A stretch of DNA of 64,000 nt from contig NZ_KI911783.1 of the NCBI RefSeq assembly GCF_000515415.1, forward strand, positions 2,346,392 to 2,410,391, given 5' to 3'. Made by a program: the position numbers and the translations under genes. The DNA comes from Bradyrhizobium sp. WSM1417. Lineage in GTDB: Bacteria > Pseudomonadota > Alphaproteobacteria > Rhizobiales > Xanthobacteraceae. Each line of letters starts with the position of its first letter. Position 1 is the stretch's first letter. Shown here in pieces: positions 18,946-28,476 of this stretch. The notes beneath the pieces are model-generated. The model saw only the letters and a list, made by a program, of their open reading frames with translations, did no database searches and was not told the DNA's origin.

Positions 18946-19683
18946 TCAATATTTGAGAAGAATCGGACCGCCGAACTTATAGTTGAGCCGTGCCGTTATA
19001 AGATCGAACTCCTGGCGGATGCGATCGGTCCCACCAGCGGGCGCGGCGAAGTTCACCGTGGCGCGCCGCATGAATAGGTGGTCGTACTCGAGGCCAACCG
19101 ACCAGTTCGGCGCAAAACCGTACTCGATCCCAGCTTCCAATGCGCCGCCCCAAACTATGTGGTCGCTTTTCCCAAGCTGCGCGCCCGTCAGGGTCGAGCT
19201 CATTTGATAGGTGTTGCTCGTCACTGCGGCGCCACCTTTGGCGTAAAACAATACGTTGTCCAAGGCATAACCGATCTGCCCCGTCATAGTACCGAACGCA
19301 TCAATCTTGCTCTGGTTGACATCCGAAAACGCGACGCTGACATTCGAGCCGGTCAAATCAGCCCAGTTCCCCTGGCCTTCAACACCAAGCACGGTCTGGC
19401 CCATCTGCCATCGATAGCCGATCTGGCCACCAACGATCACGCCGGTCGCATCATGACAGCCCTCGGGCGTGCCGCCATTGAAATCCCAGCAATTCGAGCT
19501 TGAGCCCAAACCGCCATTCATACCGATATAGTAGGCGCTCCAGTCGTAGATTGCAGCCGCGACAGGCTGTGGAACTTTGGTGTAGAGAGGTTGGACGGGC
19601 TGCGCAGCCAGATCTGCACCGAATGCGGGCGCCACTGCGCCAAACGCCACCATGCCCACAGTCGCAAGCAACAGGTTCTTCAT
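18946..19683 (-). CDS. Outer-membrane beta-barrel protein (Omp25/Omp31-like porin family)
   Basis: About 245 aa. The start MKNLLLATVGMVAFGAVAPA, followed by FGADLAAQ, is a typical signal peptide with a cleavage site after AFGA. The mature protein begins with DLAAQPVQPLY and then the family segment YDWSAYYIGMNGGLG. It has alternating barrel strands and ends GLEYDHLFMRRATVNF...ITARLNYKFGGPILLKY, with an aromatic-rich C-terminal strand as in rhizobial and Brucella Omp25/Omp31 and RopB-like proteins. The ATG at 19683 is preferred over one four codons upstream because it sits behind GATGAGAG and gives the normal signal-peptide length. A strong terminator follows. Likely a structural envelope protein. 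Confidence 0.85.
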   Translation of the reverse strand: MKNLLLATVGMVAFGAVAPAFGADLAAQPVQPLYTKVPQPVAAAIYDWSAYYIGMNGGLGSSSNCWDFNGGTPEGCHDATGVIVGGQIGYRWQMGQTVLGVEGQGNWADLTGSNVSVAFSDVNQSKIDAFGTMTGQIGYALDNVLFYAKGGAAVTSNTYQMSSTLTGAQLGKSDHIVWGGALEAGIEYGFAPNWSVGLEYDHLFMRRATVNFAAPAGGTDRIRQEFDLITARLNYKFGGPILLKY

Positions 19684-19905
19684 TTCTACTCTCATCTCTT
19701 GAGTGCCCCGTGCCCCGTGCGTCTTAACAACGTCCGCGCGAATTGCTGTAACTGCATCGCGACATTCGTGCCAAAGGAATGTTCGAACCGAACGCTGCGT
19801 CAGGTTGCGGCATTGCAGATCATCTCCAACCGCGTCGCAATGCTCGGTCGCGTGCGAACAAAGGTAGCTAAAGGTAGCTTGTTGACGAAAAGCGGGCTGC
19901 TGATC

Positions 19906-20220
19906 TCAGCGGATTAAGCGCACCGCAAGCCAGATGATGCCCAGCCACACCGCTACCGAAAAGAGCAAAGCGCTTTGCAACGTCCTTGCTCTTATCCTGT
20001 GACGCCATCGAAGGAGCTGCGATGAGCAACCGGTGAAGCGCCGACCCCGTACAACAGCTATCACTTCATCGTAATCTGTGAACCGGAAGTGAGAGCGATG
20101 CTTACGAATATACTCCAGCCGCTCAGTGGGTGAGAGGCACTGTGCCCACAGCTCCCATGCCTCATCATCAAAACACGCGCGATTCTCAAGGACTTCGGCG
20201 AGGCGCTCGTCAGGCTTCAT
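19906..20220 (-). CDS. Small hypothetical protein with C-terminal membrane segment
   Basis: A 104-aa frame beginning MKPDERLAEVLENRACFDDE. The first 75 residues are charged and hydrophilic (WELWAQCLSPTERLEYIRKH); the last 25 form a probable transmembrane helix (LLFSVAVWLGIIWLAVRL) ending in Arg. I do not recognise the family. The layout (soluble N-terminus, single C-terminal anchor) and coherent codon use support a real gene, but the ribosome-binding site is weak. Confidence 0.4.
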   Translation of the reverse strand: MKPDERLAEVLENRACFDDEAWELWAQCLSPTERLEYIRKHRSHFRFTDYDEVIAVVRGRRFTGCSSQLLRWRHRIRARTLQSALLFSVAVWLGIIWLAVRLIR

Positions 20221-21100
20221 GATGCATCCGCTGTACTGACTATCGCGGATCGAGTTCTACGAAGGAAGCCTCACCTTCGAAACCTCTCAGTTTAGGTAGG
20301 CTAGTTCAGCGAATCGAACTCGGCCAGGAAGCATTGGTCACGGTCAACGCGGCGTTGATCCTGTTGCGAGATGAAATTCGAAGTCGTGAGGCCTCTGGAT
20401 CTCTCTTCTCGTCCCGAAGCACTGTAGATGCCGGAAGGAGAGTCTTGTCGACGCTGCCGCAATCGTGCTCGCCGTTGCACTCAGTTTCAACCGCTCGCTC
20501 GCGTCTCAGACATATCTCCTCCGCGCTTCCCACCAGCGCTGATTGGAATTCGGTCCGGCAATCGCTTCCGCACATGCCAAGATCACACAGCGGTACGTTG
20601 TCAGGCCGGGGCCGGTTGCGAATCCACCGCCCCGACCCGATGATTCGTGAACGGCCGACTCGCAGTCTTGACCGCTCAGTGTCTCGGGTCAGATCGGCGA
20701 TCAGTCACACGTTACGCCGTGCTGTTGGGGCCGACTCAACGCGACCACGCGTGGCCTCAACTCCGCCTTGCGAATCTGTGCTCGACGATGGCGGTGAAGG
20801 GCGTTCGCCATCGCGTGGCGGATCGGCAATTTCCTTCTTTGAACAGGGCCGAATGCAGCGTTAGGAACCACGGCGTGCGGGGCCTCGGAGCGGCGGCGGA
20901 GCAGAAGTGCCGGAATGAAAGAGAGCACCATAGAGCCGGGCGCGCTCACGTCGCTTCCGGGAACGCCAGCTGCGCACACCGTAGCCCAATCCAAAGCCGC
21001 CGAAGAAGATCATAGTGAAAAAAAGGAGTGCTGTCGTCATCTCGATGTCTAATCCAGAGGGATTGCTTTGATGTGTTACGTCGCACTCCCGCCATCGGTG
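20221..21100. other. Stretch with no recognisable gene
   Basis: About 880 bases to the left end of the IS630 element. Overlapping frames on both strands contain low-complexity Arg/Ser-rich translations typical of GC-rich non-coding DNA. No RNA gene or terminator was recognised. Confidence 0.45.
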
Positions 21101-21105
21101 GTTAA

Positions 21106-22377
21106 CTAGACGACCGATTCCATGAACTTGGCAGTCATGGAACGGGACGCTTGTTTGTGGATTCTTCGTTTGGGATTGACTGAACGAGGAGTTTCATCAT
21201 GGCAGGATGGCGGCAAGCGGTCGAGTTGGCGATGACCAATGAGGAGATCGAAACGTTGACGGCTCTTTCGCGGTCGAGGACCGAACCGGCGCGCCGGGTG
21301 TCGCGGGCCGCGATGCTGCTTGCCTACCGCGAGACCCCGTCGTTCTTTGCGGTGGGACAAAGACTTGGTGCCCATCATCAGACGGTCCAGCGCTGCGTCG
21401 AGCGGGCGGTGGCTGACGGTGCATTGACTGCGCTCGACGAGCGCCCGCGACCGGGCAGGGAGCCGGTGATCACGCCGGAGGCCAAGGCGTGGCTGGTCTC
21501 TCTGGCGTGCGACAAGGCCAAGGAGCACGGCTATCCGCACGAATTGTGGACGACGCGGCTGCTGGCCCGCCATGCGCGCGAGCACGGACCGGGGGCCGGA
21601 CATGAATGTCTCGCCCATCTGGTTCAGGGCACGGTGTGCAAGCTTCTCGGCCAGGAGGAAATCAAGCCGCACAAGGTGCGCTACTACCTTGAAAACCGCG
21701 ACGCCGAGTTCGAGCAGAAAATGGCGGAGGTTCTGTATGTCTATCGCGAGGTCCAGGTCCTGAAAAAAGCCCGCCGCCAAGTCGAAGAAATCGGACAAAC
21801 CGGTAGCGATCGTCTCCTACGACGAGAAGCCTGGAATCCAGGCCATCGCGACGACAGCGCCAGATCTGCCGCCCGTGCCGGGCGTGCATGCGACCTTCGC
21901 GCGCGATCATGAGTACAAACGTCACGGCACGCTCAGCCTGTTGGCGGGGATTGACCTGCTCACCGGGAAGGTCCACGCGCTCGTCAAAGACCGCCACCGC
22001 AGCCGAGAGTTCATCGAATTCCTCAAGCTCCTTGATGCCGCTTATCCGGCCAGGACCGCGATCAAGTTGATCCTCGACAACCATTCCGCGCACATCTCGA
22101 GAGAAACCAGAGCCTGGCTCGATACACGACCGGCAGGCCGCTTCCAGTTTACCTTCACGCCCAAGCACGGCTCCTGGCTCAACCTCATCGAGGGCTTCTT
22201 CTCCAAGTTCGCCCGCTCCGTCCTGCGTCACATCCGGGTGACATCAAAGTATGAACTCAAAGAGCGCATCATGGCCGGAATCGACGACGTCAATCGCCAT
22301 CCGGTCGTCCACAACTGGTCCTACAAACTCGCCGACGCCGCCTGATATGATTCGAACCAAGAAAACGCTGAACTAGT
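21106..22377 (+). mobile_element. IS630-family element
   Basis: A transposase gene in two overlapping frames (21199-22345) is bounded by AACTAG-containing ends: GGTTAACTAGACG near 21100-21112 and, on the other strand, CCAACTAGTTCAGCG near 22380-22367. IS630 elements insert at TA, and a TA lies within CTAG at both ends. The inverted repeats are weak, so borders are approximate. Confidence 0.65.
21199..22345 (+). CDS. IS630-family transposase, two frames joined at an A6 slippery run
   Basis: Frame 1 (21199-21912) encodes the helix-turn-helix and linker (LSRSRTEPARRVSRAAMLLA, then FAVGQRLGAHHQTVQRCVER) up to YREVQVLKKA. The catalytic half lies in the +1 frame: VSYDEKPGIQAIATTAPDLP with the first Asp, IKLILDNHSAHIS with the second, FTPKHGSWLNLIEGFFSK with the Glu, ending at TGA 22343-22345. 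The switch coincides with a run of six A at about 21763-21768: frame 1 reads CTG AAA AAA GCC, while the second frame opens straight after a TGA overlapping that run. A slip on the A-run would make a full transposase of about 380 aa. Such slippery joins are known in this family, so the element may be functional. Confidence 0.75.
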
Positions 22378-22408
22378 TGGTCGGCGCGAGGCGGCGGATG
22401 CCTGCTTC

Positions 22409-22437
22409 CTACAACGTGACGCCACGTACGATTCAAG
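22409..22437 (-). promoter_or_regulatory. MerR-type operator/promoter motif, site 1
   Basis: A 29-base block with the same layout as the one upstream of nolA (36509-36537). On the minus strand it starts CTTGAAT (-35-like), then a centre with CGTACGTGGCGTC, and ends GTTGTAG, giving the long 19-base spacer typical of MerR-activated promoters. It faces the IS630 element 30 bases away, so any gene it once drove has been displaced. Confidence 0.45.
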
Positions 22438-23024
22438 TGCCTTCGGCTACTCCCAGCCAAAATGTATTCTAACTCGAGGTGGCCAGCAGCAGCAATGTGC
22501 GTGGAACCAGGCATAGTCTGCAGATCCGCGGAGCGGCCCACGCCGTGATCGTTGCACGAAACGACATTCCTTATGGCTGATACCCGTGGTTTGGTCAGAG
22601 TGGCGCGTTTCTCTCGGCGGCATTGCCCCAGCAGCCCGGGGAGCACCAGAGAAGACTTTCGGTCGCAGCCGAAACGTGGACGAGATCAGCCATCCCACTG
22701 CGCAGTCGGCGTGCTGTTAGGACGACCGGACTATTTGCGCGTCGGGGCGGCCGGCAGGCGGTCGCACTGCAGTGAAGGGGTACCGCACTCATCCTCTGAG
22801 CCCGAGGGTCTGAATTGCAGGATTCTTGCCTTGAGGATGCCGAAGAAGTGGTCCTACCACCTCTCCCGCGGCCTGCCTGCTGACGAGACGAATCTGTTAG
22901 GAAAAGGGGGCTGCCTGTATACACACGCTTGGCGATCTCGAAAGAACCTCCGGGTTCTCAAAAGTAAGGCGATGTCTTATTACGGTTCGAGTTTATTACC
23001 GTTCGAGTGCCTTGACGTATGTCC
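22438..23024. other. Stretch with no recognisable gene
   Basis: About 590 bases upstream of the split-gene tail at 23025. No supported frame, RNA or terminator. Confidence 0.4.
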
Positions 23025-23168
23025 TTAAGCAGAATTCCGCCAGGTGCTAGCTGGAACCTCGATTTGATTAGAAGAGGAAGCGTTGAACGTGTGATCAATC
23101 AAATCGCCAAGAACGCAGGCGCCATGATTTGGGTCGGATTTGAGTTCACTTGTCGTTCCCCTAGCTAG

Positions 23169-24603
23169 CATTACAGTTGCTTTTGTTACGGGCTTCTGAA
23201 TCCATGGGCAACCATGATTCGAATGTCGTGGGCGAGGGCCGCGTTGGTTGAGGAGACGCTTGCGTTGTGGGCGGCGTCGCTTCGAGAGATCAAGCAACGG
23301 ATACGTCCGTTGTTCACGCAAGAGCGTGTTGCGACGAATGCAGGTCTATTCCTGGAAGGTCTGCTCGGAGATGAGCAACGCAAGACCGGTTGGATGCGCG
23401 CGGAGGCGGCTGGCGATCCCGGCCCATGGCGGCAGCAGGCGATTCTGGGTCGTGGAGACTGGGACGCTGATGCCCTGCGCGATATCGTGCACGACTATGT
23501 CATCGAGCATTTGGCGGATGACGATGCGGTGCTGGTGATCGATGAGACCGGTTTTCTCAAACAGGGCAAAGCGTCATGCGGAGTGGCGCGGCAATACACT
23601 GGTTCGGCAGGCAAGATTACGAACTGCCAGATCGGAGTCTTCGCTACCTACGTTTCGCGTCATGGTCATGCGTTCATCGACCGCGCGCTGTATCTTCCGA
23701 AGGAATGGACCGACGATCCGGATCGTCTGGAAGCCGCATATGTGCCTGCCGATGTCGGCTTTGCGACCAAACCAAAGCTTGCGACGAGAATGATCGCACG
23801 CGCGATAGCCGCGTCTGTACCATTCAGGTGGGTTGCCGGCGATACAGTCTACGGCGTTGGCGACATCGAACAGCAACTACGTCGGGCAGGCAAAGGCTAC
23901 GTGCTTGGGGTCAGCAGCGCTCATGTGTTTCGATCCTGGGGCAAGCGACCGCCGGTCGCCGGTACGGCTGCAGACCTCGCCCGGACGCGGCACCAATCCG
24001 ACTGGAAGCGCCTGTCGGCGGGAGCCGGAACCAAAGGACCGCGGCTGCACGATTGGTGTTATCTCGAATTGGCCGATCTCGAGGCCGAGCAGTTCAACAG
24101 TGCAAATGACGGTTTGTGGACACGCGGTCTACTGATCCGTCGTCGCATCGCCGATGATGACCTCGCCTTCTTCACCACCTGGTGCCCAGCGGGAACAGCC
24201 ATTGAAACGCTGGTCGCGGTCGAAGGCCATCGATGGGCGATCGAGGACAGCTTTGAAACCGCGAAAAACGAGTTCGGGCTCGATCACAACGAGAGCAGAT
24301 CCTGGCATGGCTGGCACCGTCACGTGTCCCTGGTGATGCTCGCCTTCGCCATGATGGCTGCGATCCGACATCGCGCTAACCCGCCACCGCCCAAAAAAAC
24401 AAAACGGCGCCCCCCGGCAAAAGCCAAAACACAGCCACGGCGCCACTGATCCGTTGGTCAATCCAGGAAATCCGCCGCATTGCCATCAGACTCGCTCGAA
24501 ACCGTATTCAACCCGCACACATCATCGCATGGTCTTGCTGGCGCAGAGCTCACCAAGCTAACGCCCAACGCGCTCACTTCAAATCAAAAATGCAACTGTA
24601 ATG
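23169..24603 (+). mobile_element. IS701-family element, copy 1
   Basis: 1435 bases with terminal inverted repeats beginning CATTACAGTTGC (left) and the complement GCAACTGTAATG (right). CTAG flanks both sides (23165-23168 and 24604-24607, the latter now opened by an IS5 insertion). The family target is a 4-base YTAR site, which fits CTAG. Copy 2 at 25428-26862 has exactly the same length in inverted orientation. Confidence 0.9.
23214..24449 (+). CDS. IS701-family transposase, copy 1
   Basis: 411 aa, intact, with the DDE_5 superfamily domain. Recognisable features: DDDAVLVIDETGFLKQGKAS (first catalytic Asp near residue 108), CGVARQYTGSAGKITNCQIG, a second acidic site in RWVAGDTVYG, and the C-terminal Glu region WAIEDSFETAKNEFGLDHNE. 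The C-terminal tail is Lys/Pro-rich. It is identical in translation to copy 2, so the duplication is recent. Confidence 0.92.
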   Translation: MIRMSWARAALVEETLALWAASLREIKQRIRPLFTQERVATNAGLFLEGLLGDEQRKTGWMRAEAAGDPGPWRQQAILGRGDWDADALRDIVHDYVIEHLADDDAVLVIDETGFLKQGKASCGVARQYTGSAGKITNCQIGVFATYVSRHGHAFIDRALYLPKEWTDDPDRLEAAYVPADVGFATKPKLATRMIARAIAASVPFRWVAGDTVYGVGDIEQQLRRAGKGYVLGVSSAHVFRSWGKRPPVAGTAADLARTRHQSDWKRLSAGAGTKGPRLHDWCYLELADLEAEQFNSANDGLWTRGLLIRRRIADDDLAFFTTWCPAGTAIETLVAVEGHRWAIEDSFETAKNEFGLDHNESRSWHGWHRHVSLVMLAFAMMAAIRHRANPPPPKKTKRRPPAKAKTQPRRH

Positions 24604-24606
24604 CTA

Positions 24607-25424
24607 GGGTCTGTTTGGATTCGGGATTCTCATCTTGGCTTGGTTATGATTCAAGCTTGGGATGGACCGATTCGTTTTGACTGACGCCCAATGGGCGAAG
24701 ATGGAGCCGCTTTGTCTTGGCAAGCCGGGTGATCCCGGCCGGAGCGGCAATAACAACCGGCTGTTTGTCGAAGCCGTGCTGTGGATTGCCCGCACAGGCA
24801 GTCCGTGGCGCGATCTGCCGCGCGCCTTCGGCAACTGGATAACCGTGTACACGCGCTTTCGCTACTGGGCGAAGGCGGGCGTCTGGAAGCGCATGTTTGA
24901 TGCGGTCTCAGACGAGCCGGACATGGAGTACGCCATGGTCGATGCCACCATCGTCAAGGTCCACCGCCAAGGACAGGGCGCAATAGGGGGACGCAAAACC
25001 AGGCCATCGGCCGCTCGAAAGGCGGAATGACCACCAAAATCCTGGCACTGACCGACGCGCTCGGCAATCTCGTGCGTTTCGTGCTGCTGCCAGGACAGCG
25101 CTTTGACACGGTCGGCGTCCCGCCACTGATCGAAGGACTGACCTTCGATGCGCTGATTGCAGACAAGGCCTTCGACAGCAACGCCATCATCGCCGACCTC
25201 GACGCACGCGGCGCCAAGATCGTCATCTCTCAGCACCCGCGGCGCGCAAAACCTCTCGCCATCGACGCCGAAATCGACAAATGGCGACATCTGATCGAAA
25301 ACTTCTTCTGCAAGCTGGAATTCAAGCGGATCGCCATGCGAGCCGACAAAACTGACATCAGCTTCGAAGCAATGATCAATCTCACCGCCGCCGTGATAAA
25401 TTCAAGATGAATCCAAACAGACCC
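24607..25424 (+). mobile_element. IS5-family element inside the CTAG joint of two IS701 copies
   Basis: 818 bases with good inverted repeats: GGGTCTGTTTGGATTC at the left and GAATCCAAACAGACCC at the right. The flanks read CTA on the left and TAG on the right, so a TA target duplication inside the sequence CTAG is the simplest reading. Confidence 0.9.
24662..25410 (+). CDS. IS5-family transposase in two frames (probable -1 frameshift)
   Basis: OrfA (24662-25030) encodes LTDAQWAKMEPLCLGKPGDP, then ARTGSPWRDLPRAFGNWITV and MVDATIVKVHRQGQGA with the first catalytic Asp. OrfB continues in the -1 frame: the codons before its nominal start at 25027 read NQAIGRSKGG, followed by MTTKILALTDALG, then LIADKAFDSNAI (second Asp) and IENFFCKLEFKRIAMRADKT (Glu). 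The two frames meet at a run of five G (about 24986-24990), a likely slippage site. Together they give about 250 residues, the normal length for this group. The element ends are intact, so it may be active. Confidence 0.82.
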
Positions 25425-25427
25425 TAG

Positions 25428-26862
25428 CATTACAGTTGCATTTTTGATTTGAAGTGAGCGCGTTGGGCGTTAGCTTGGTGAGCTCTGCGCCAGCAAGACC
25501 ATGCGATGATGTGTGCGGGTTGAATACGGTTTCGAGCGAGTCTGATGGCAATGCGGCGGATTTCCTGGATTGACCAACGGATCAGTGGCGCCGTGGCTGT
25601 GTTTTGGCTTTTGCCGGGGGGCGCCGTTTTGTTTTTTTGGGCGGTGGCGGGTTAGCGCGATGTCGGATCGCAGCCATCATGGCGAAGGCGAGCATCACCA
25701 GGGACACGTGACGGTGCCAGCCATGCCAGGATCTGCTCTCGTTGTGATCGAGCCCGAACTCGTTTTTCGCGGTTTCAAAGCTGTCCTCGATCGCCCATCG
25801 ATGGCCTTCGACCGCGACCAGCGTTTCAATGGCTGTTCCCGCTGGGCACCAGGTGGTGAAGAAGGCGAGGTCATCATCGGCGATGCGACGACGGATCAGT
25901 AGACCGCGTGTCCACAAACCGTCATTTGCACTGTTGAACTGCTCGGCCTCGAGATCGGCCAATTCGAGATAACACCAATCGTGCAGCCGCGGTCCTTTGG
26001 TTCCGGCTCCCGCCGACAGGCGCTTCCAGTCGGATTGGTGCCGCGTCCGGGCGAGGTCTGCAGCCGTACCGGCGACCGGCGGTCGCTTGCCCCAGGATCG
26101 AAACACATGAGCGCTGCTGACCCCAAGCACGTAGCCTTTGCCTGCCCGACGTAGTTGCTGTTCGATGTCGCCAACGCCGTAGACTGTATCGCCGGCAACC
26201 CACCTGAATGGTACAGACGCGGCTATCGCGCGTGCGATCATTCTCGTCGCAAGCTTTGGTTTGGTCGCAAAGCCGACATCGGCAGGCACATATGCGGCTT
26301 CCAGACGATCCGGATCGTCGGTCCATTCCTTCGGAAGATACAGCGCGCGGTCGATGAACGCATGACCATGACGCGAAACGTAGGTAGCGAAGACTCCGAT
26401 CTGGCAGTTCGTAATCTTGCCTGCCGAACCAGTGTATTGCCGCGCCACTCCGCATGACGCTTTGCCCTGTTTGAGAAAACCGGTCTCATCGATCACCAGC
26501 ACCGCATCGTCATCCGCCAAATGCTCGATGACATAGTCGTGCACGATATCGCGCAGGGCATCAGCGTCCCAGTCTCCACGACCCAGAATCGCCTGCTGCC
26601 GCCATGGGCCGGGATCGCCAGCCGCCTCCGCGCGCATCCAACCGGTCTTGCGTTGCTCATCTCCGAGCAGACCTTCCAGGAATAGACCTGCATTCGTCGC
26701 AACACGCTCTTGCGTGAACAACGGACGTATCCGTTGCTTGATCTCTCGAAGCGACGCCGCCCACAACGCAAGCGTCTCCTCAACCAACGCGGCCCTCGCC
26801 CACGACATTCGAATCATGGTTGCCCATGGATTCAGAAGCCCGTAACAAAAGCAACTGTAATG
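25428..26862 (-). mobile_element. IS701-family element, copy 2 (inverted)
   Basis: Same 1435-base length and same CATTACAGTTGC ends as copy 1, but in opposite orientation. CTAG flanks both sides (25424-25427 and 26863-26866). Copy 2 shares its inner CTAG with copy 1, which suggests one copy inserted into the target duplicate of the other. Confidence 0.9.
25582..26817 (-). CDS. IS701-family transposase, copy 2
   Basis: 411 aa, identical in translation to the copy at 23214-24449, with the same catalytic Asp (VLVIDETGF), second acidic site (WVAGDTVYG) and Glu region (WAIEDSFETAKNEF). Intact and potentially active. Confidence 0.92.
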   Translation of the reverse strand: MIRMSWARAALVEETLALWAASLREIKQRIRPLFTQERVATNAGLFLEGLLGDEQRKTGWMRAEAAGDPGPWRQQAILGRGDWDADALRDIVHDYVIEHLADDDAVLVIDETGFLKQGKASCGVARQYTGSAGKITNCQIGVFATYVSRHGHAFIDRALYLPKEWTDDPDRLEAAYVPADVGFATKPKLATRMIARAIAASVPFRWVAGDTVYGVGDIEQQLRRAGKGYVLGVSSAHVFRSWGKRPPVAGTAADLARTRHQSDWKRLSAGAGTKGPRLHDWCYLELADLEAEQFNSANDGLWTRGLLIRRRIADDDLAFFTTWCPAGTAIETLVAVEGHRWAIEDSFETAKNEFGLDHNESRSWHGWHRHVSLVMLAFAMMAAIRHRANPPPPKKTKRRPPAKAKTQPRRH

Positions 26863-27278
26863 CTAGAACAAGTTTTGCGATTTGCGTACGATTGGCGATA
26901 GTACGGCAATCTGGCGGTAAAGCCGCGACTGCCTCGTCGAAAAGTTTAGCTAGGATGCGGAGGTCTTCTGGATAGAAGAGGCCACCGTATTTTTCCGCTG
27001 GGACTGTTCGCCTGCTGGCGCTCGCCTCGCCTATTGCGCCAAGTTCCAGTTTTGCCGCGACCAGTTCGCTTGTGAGTTCGTCGAGCAGCTTGACCGCTCC
27101 GAGCGCGAATTTGTCCTGGCAGATCAGTTGAGCCACGACCTCCAATTGTAGAGCAATGCGGTGCTCAATGTGCTGAATGCGCGACATGCAAACAATCTCC
27201 TTCGGTTTATCGGTTCTGGGGGCCGGGTACAAAAACTTGAAATGCCTTCCATTTTCGTCGGACAAATCTGGCGGTCTA

Positions 27279-28461
27279 CGCGAGAGCCAGTCGCTGTTGC
27301 TCAAGGTACAGAGCGCATAGATTTCATCGGGAGCAGGAGGAAAATGTTGATCGGGGTGTGCAGCGAGAAGCCGAGAAATCGGAGCTCGCCGGCACGAAGG
27401 GCCGCCAGGCTGCATCGAATCATGGTCATCGCGACGATGGTCATACCGGTCCACCAGGGCACGCTGCCCGTGAGCGCGAGCTGAGCGAGCGCGGCAATCG
27501 ACGAGATGGCGAGCAGCAGCGGCCCGAGGTTTTGTCCGAGCACATCGAGCGTGAGGTACCGATCGAGGCCGGGCAACAGGTGCAAACCGAGCAGCGTGTC
27601 GCGGTAGGTGCTCCGCGCCCAGCGGAGCTGTTGCCGCAGATACGGCACGAGCTTGTCCGGGACCACCGTGGCGGCGATGGCGTCCGGAACGTACTCGGTT
27701 CGAAACCCTGCCTTGAGCATGAGGATCGTGAGATGACGGTCCTCACCGAAGTCGCTCGGCTTTCCCCGGAAGAACTGCGTCTCGTACTGGTCGAGCAGCA
27801 ACATGAGCGCGGAACGGCGGTACATGGCACAGGGCCCGCAGCAGCACATGACGGCACCAAAGCGCGTTTGCGCCGCGCGCTCCTCGTTGCAAGCCAGCCA
27901 GTACTCCATGTCGATCAATCCGGTCAGCCAGCTGTGGTTCCGGTTGCTGGCCGTCAATTGACCCATCGCCGCGCCGACGGCCGGATCCTGCATCTTGCGT
28001 ACGAGCTTGCTGACGACGTCGGGCGCGATTTCCGTGTCGGAATCGACGTTGAGCACGAGATCGCCGAATGACCGGCGTATCGCGGCGATCTGTGCCTTGC
28101 GCTTTCCAACGTTACTTGGCAGCAGAATGACACTGACCCTCGGGTCATACGCGTAGCTCGCGTGGACCGGGGCCACTGCACCGACATTTGCAGAGCCGTC
28201 ATCGACCACATAGACCTGCAATCGCCCTGGGTAGTCCTGGCTTGCGATCGACTTCAGGCAGGCCGCCAGCGTGCGCGGGTCCTCGTTGAAGCAGGGCACG
28301 ATGACATCCACGCTAGGCAGAGCACCGGTGTCGACCGCGTCGTATCTCGGCAGTGAGGCGTCGGTTCGCAGCGCATAAAGCGCCTGCGCGCTCTTATGGA
28401 CGCTGGAGAGCAACGCGTAGGAGGCAACAGCAGCGGTGCTGATGGTGGCAAGCAGGCTCAT
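27279..28461 (-). pseudogene. nodC: Duplicated nodC, frameshifted near its 3' end
   Basis: The first about 380 codons match the functional nodC at 42248 almost exactly (for example MSLLATISTAAVASYALLSS and VDVIVPCFNEDPRTLAACLK), with a few substitutions such as Ser for Asn in PRVSVILLPSN. At about 27320 one base is missing relative to the functional gene, so the frame ends MKSMRSVP instead of MKAYALCTL. The following bases still spell LSNSDWLSRR in the next frame, and similarity stops at about 27279. Most of the catalytic glycosyltransferase core (DDGS, the DSD region and QQLRWARS) is preserved, so a truncated protein would be made, but it lacks the C-terminal membrane end. Confidence 0.85.
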
Positions 28462-28476
28462 GGGAATTGATCTATT

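Larger units (their letters stand above)
23025..27187 (-). pseudogene. Small conserved protein gene split by the IS701-IS5-IS701 block
   Basis: The 5' part runs from the ATG at 27187 (AAGGAG ten bases upstream) to 26863. The 3' part runs from 23164 to a stop at 23025. Removing everything between, with one CTAG duplicate, restores a single 154-codon frame: it begins MSRIQHIEHRIALQLEVVAQ and the rejoined section reads NRTQIAKLVL-ARGTTSELKSD. The C-terminal half (FYPEDLRILAKLFDEAVAAL, then PPDCRTIANRTQIAKL) resembles the 67-aa protein at 36605-36808, so the two are paralogues of a small alpha-helical family of unknown function seen, as I recall, in Bradyrhizobium. It lies just downstream of the duplicated nodC fragment. 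Confidence 0.75.
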
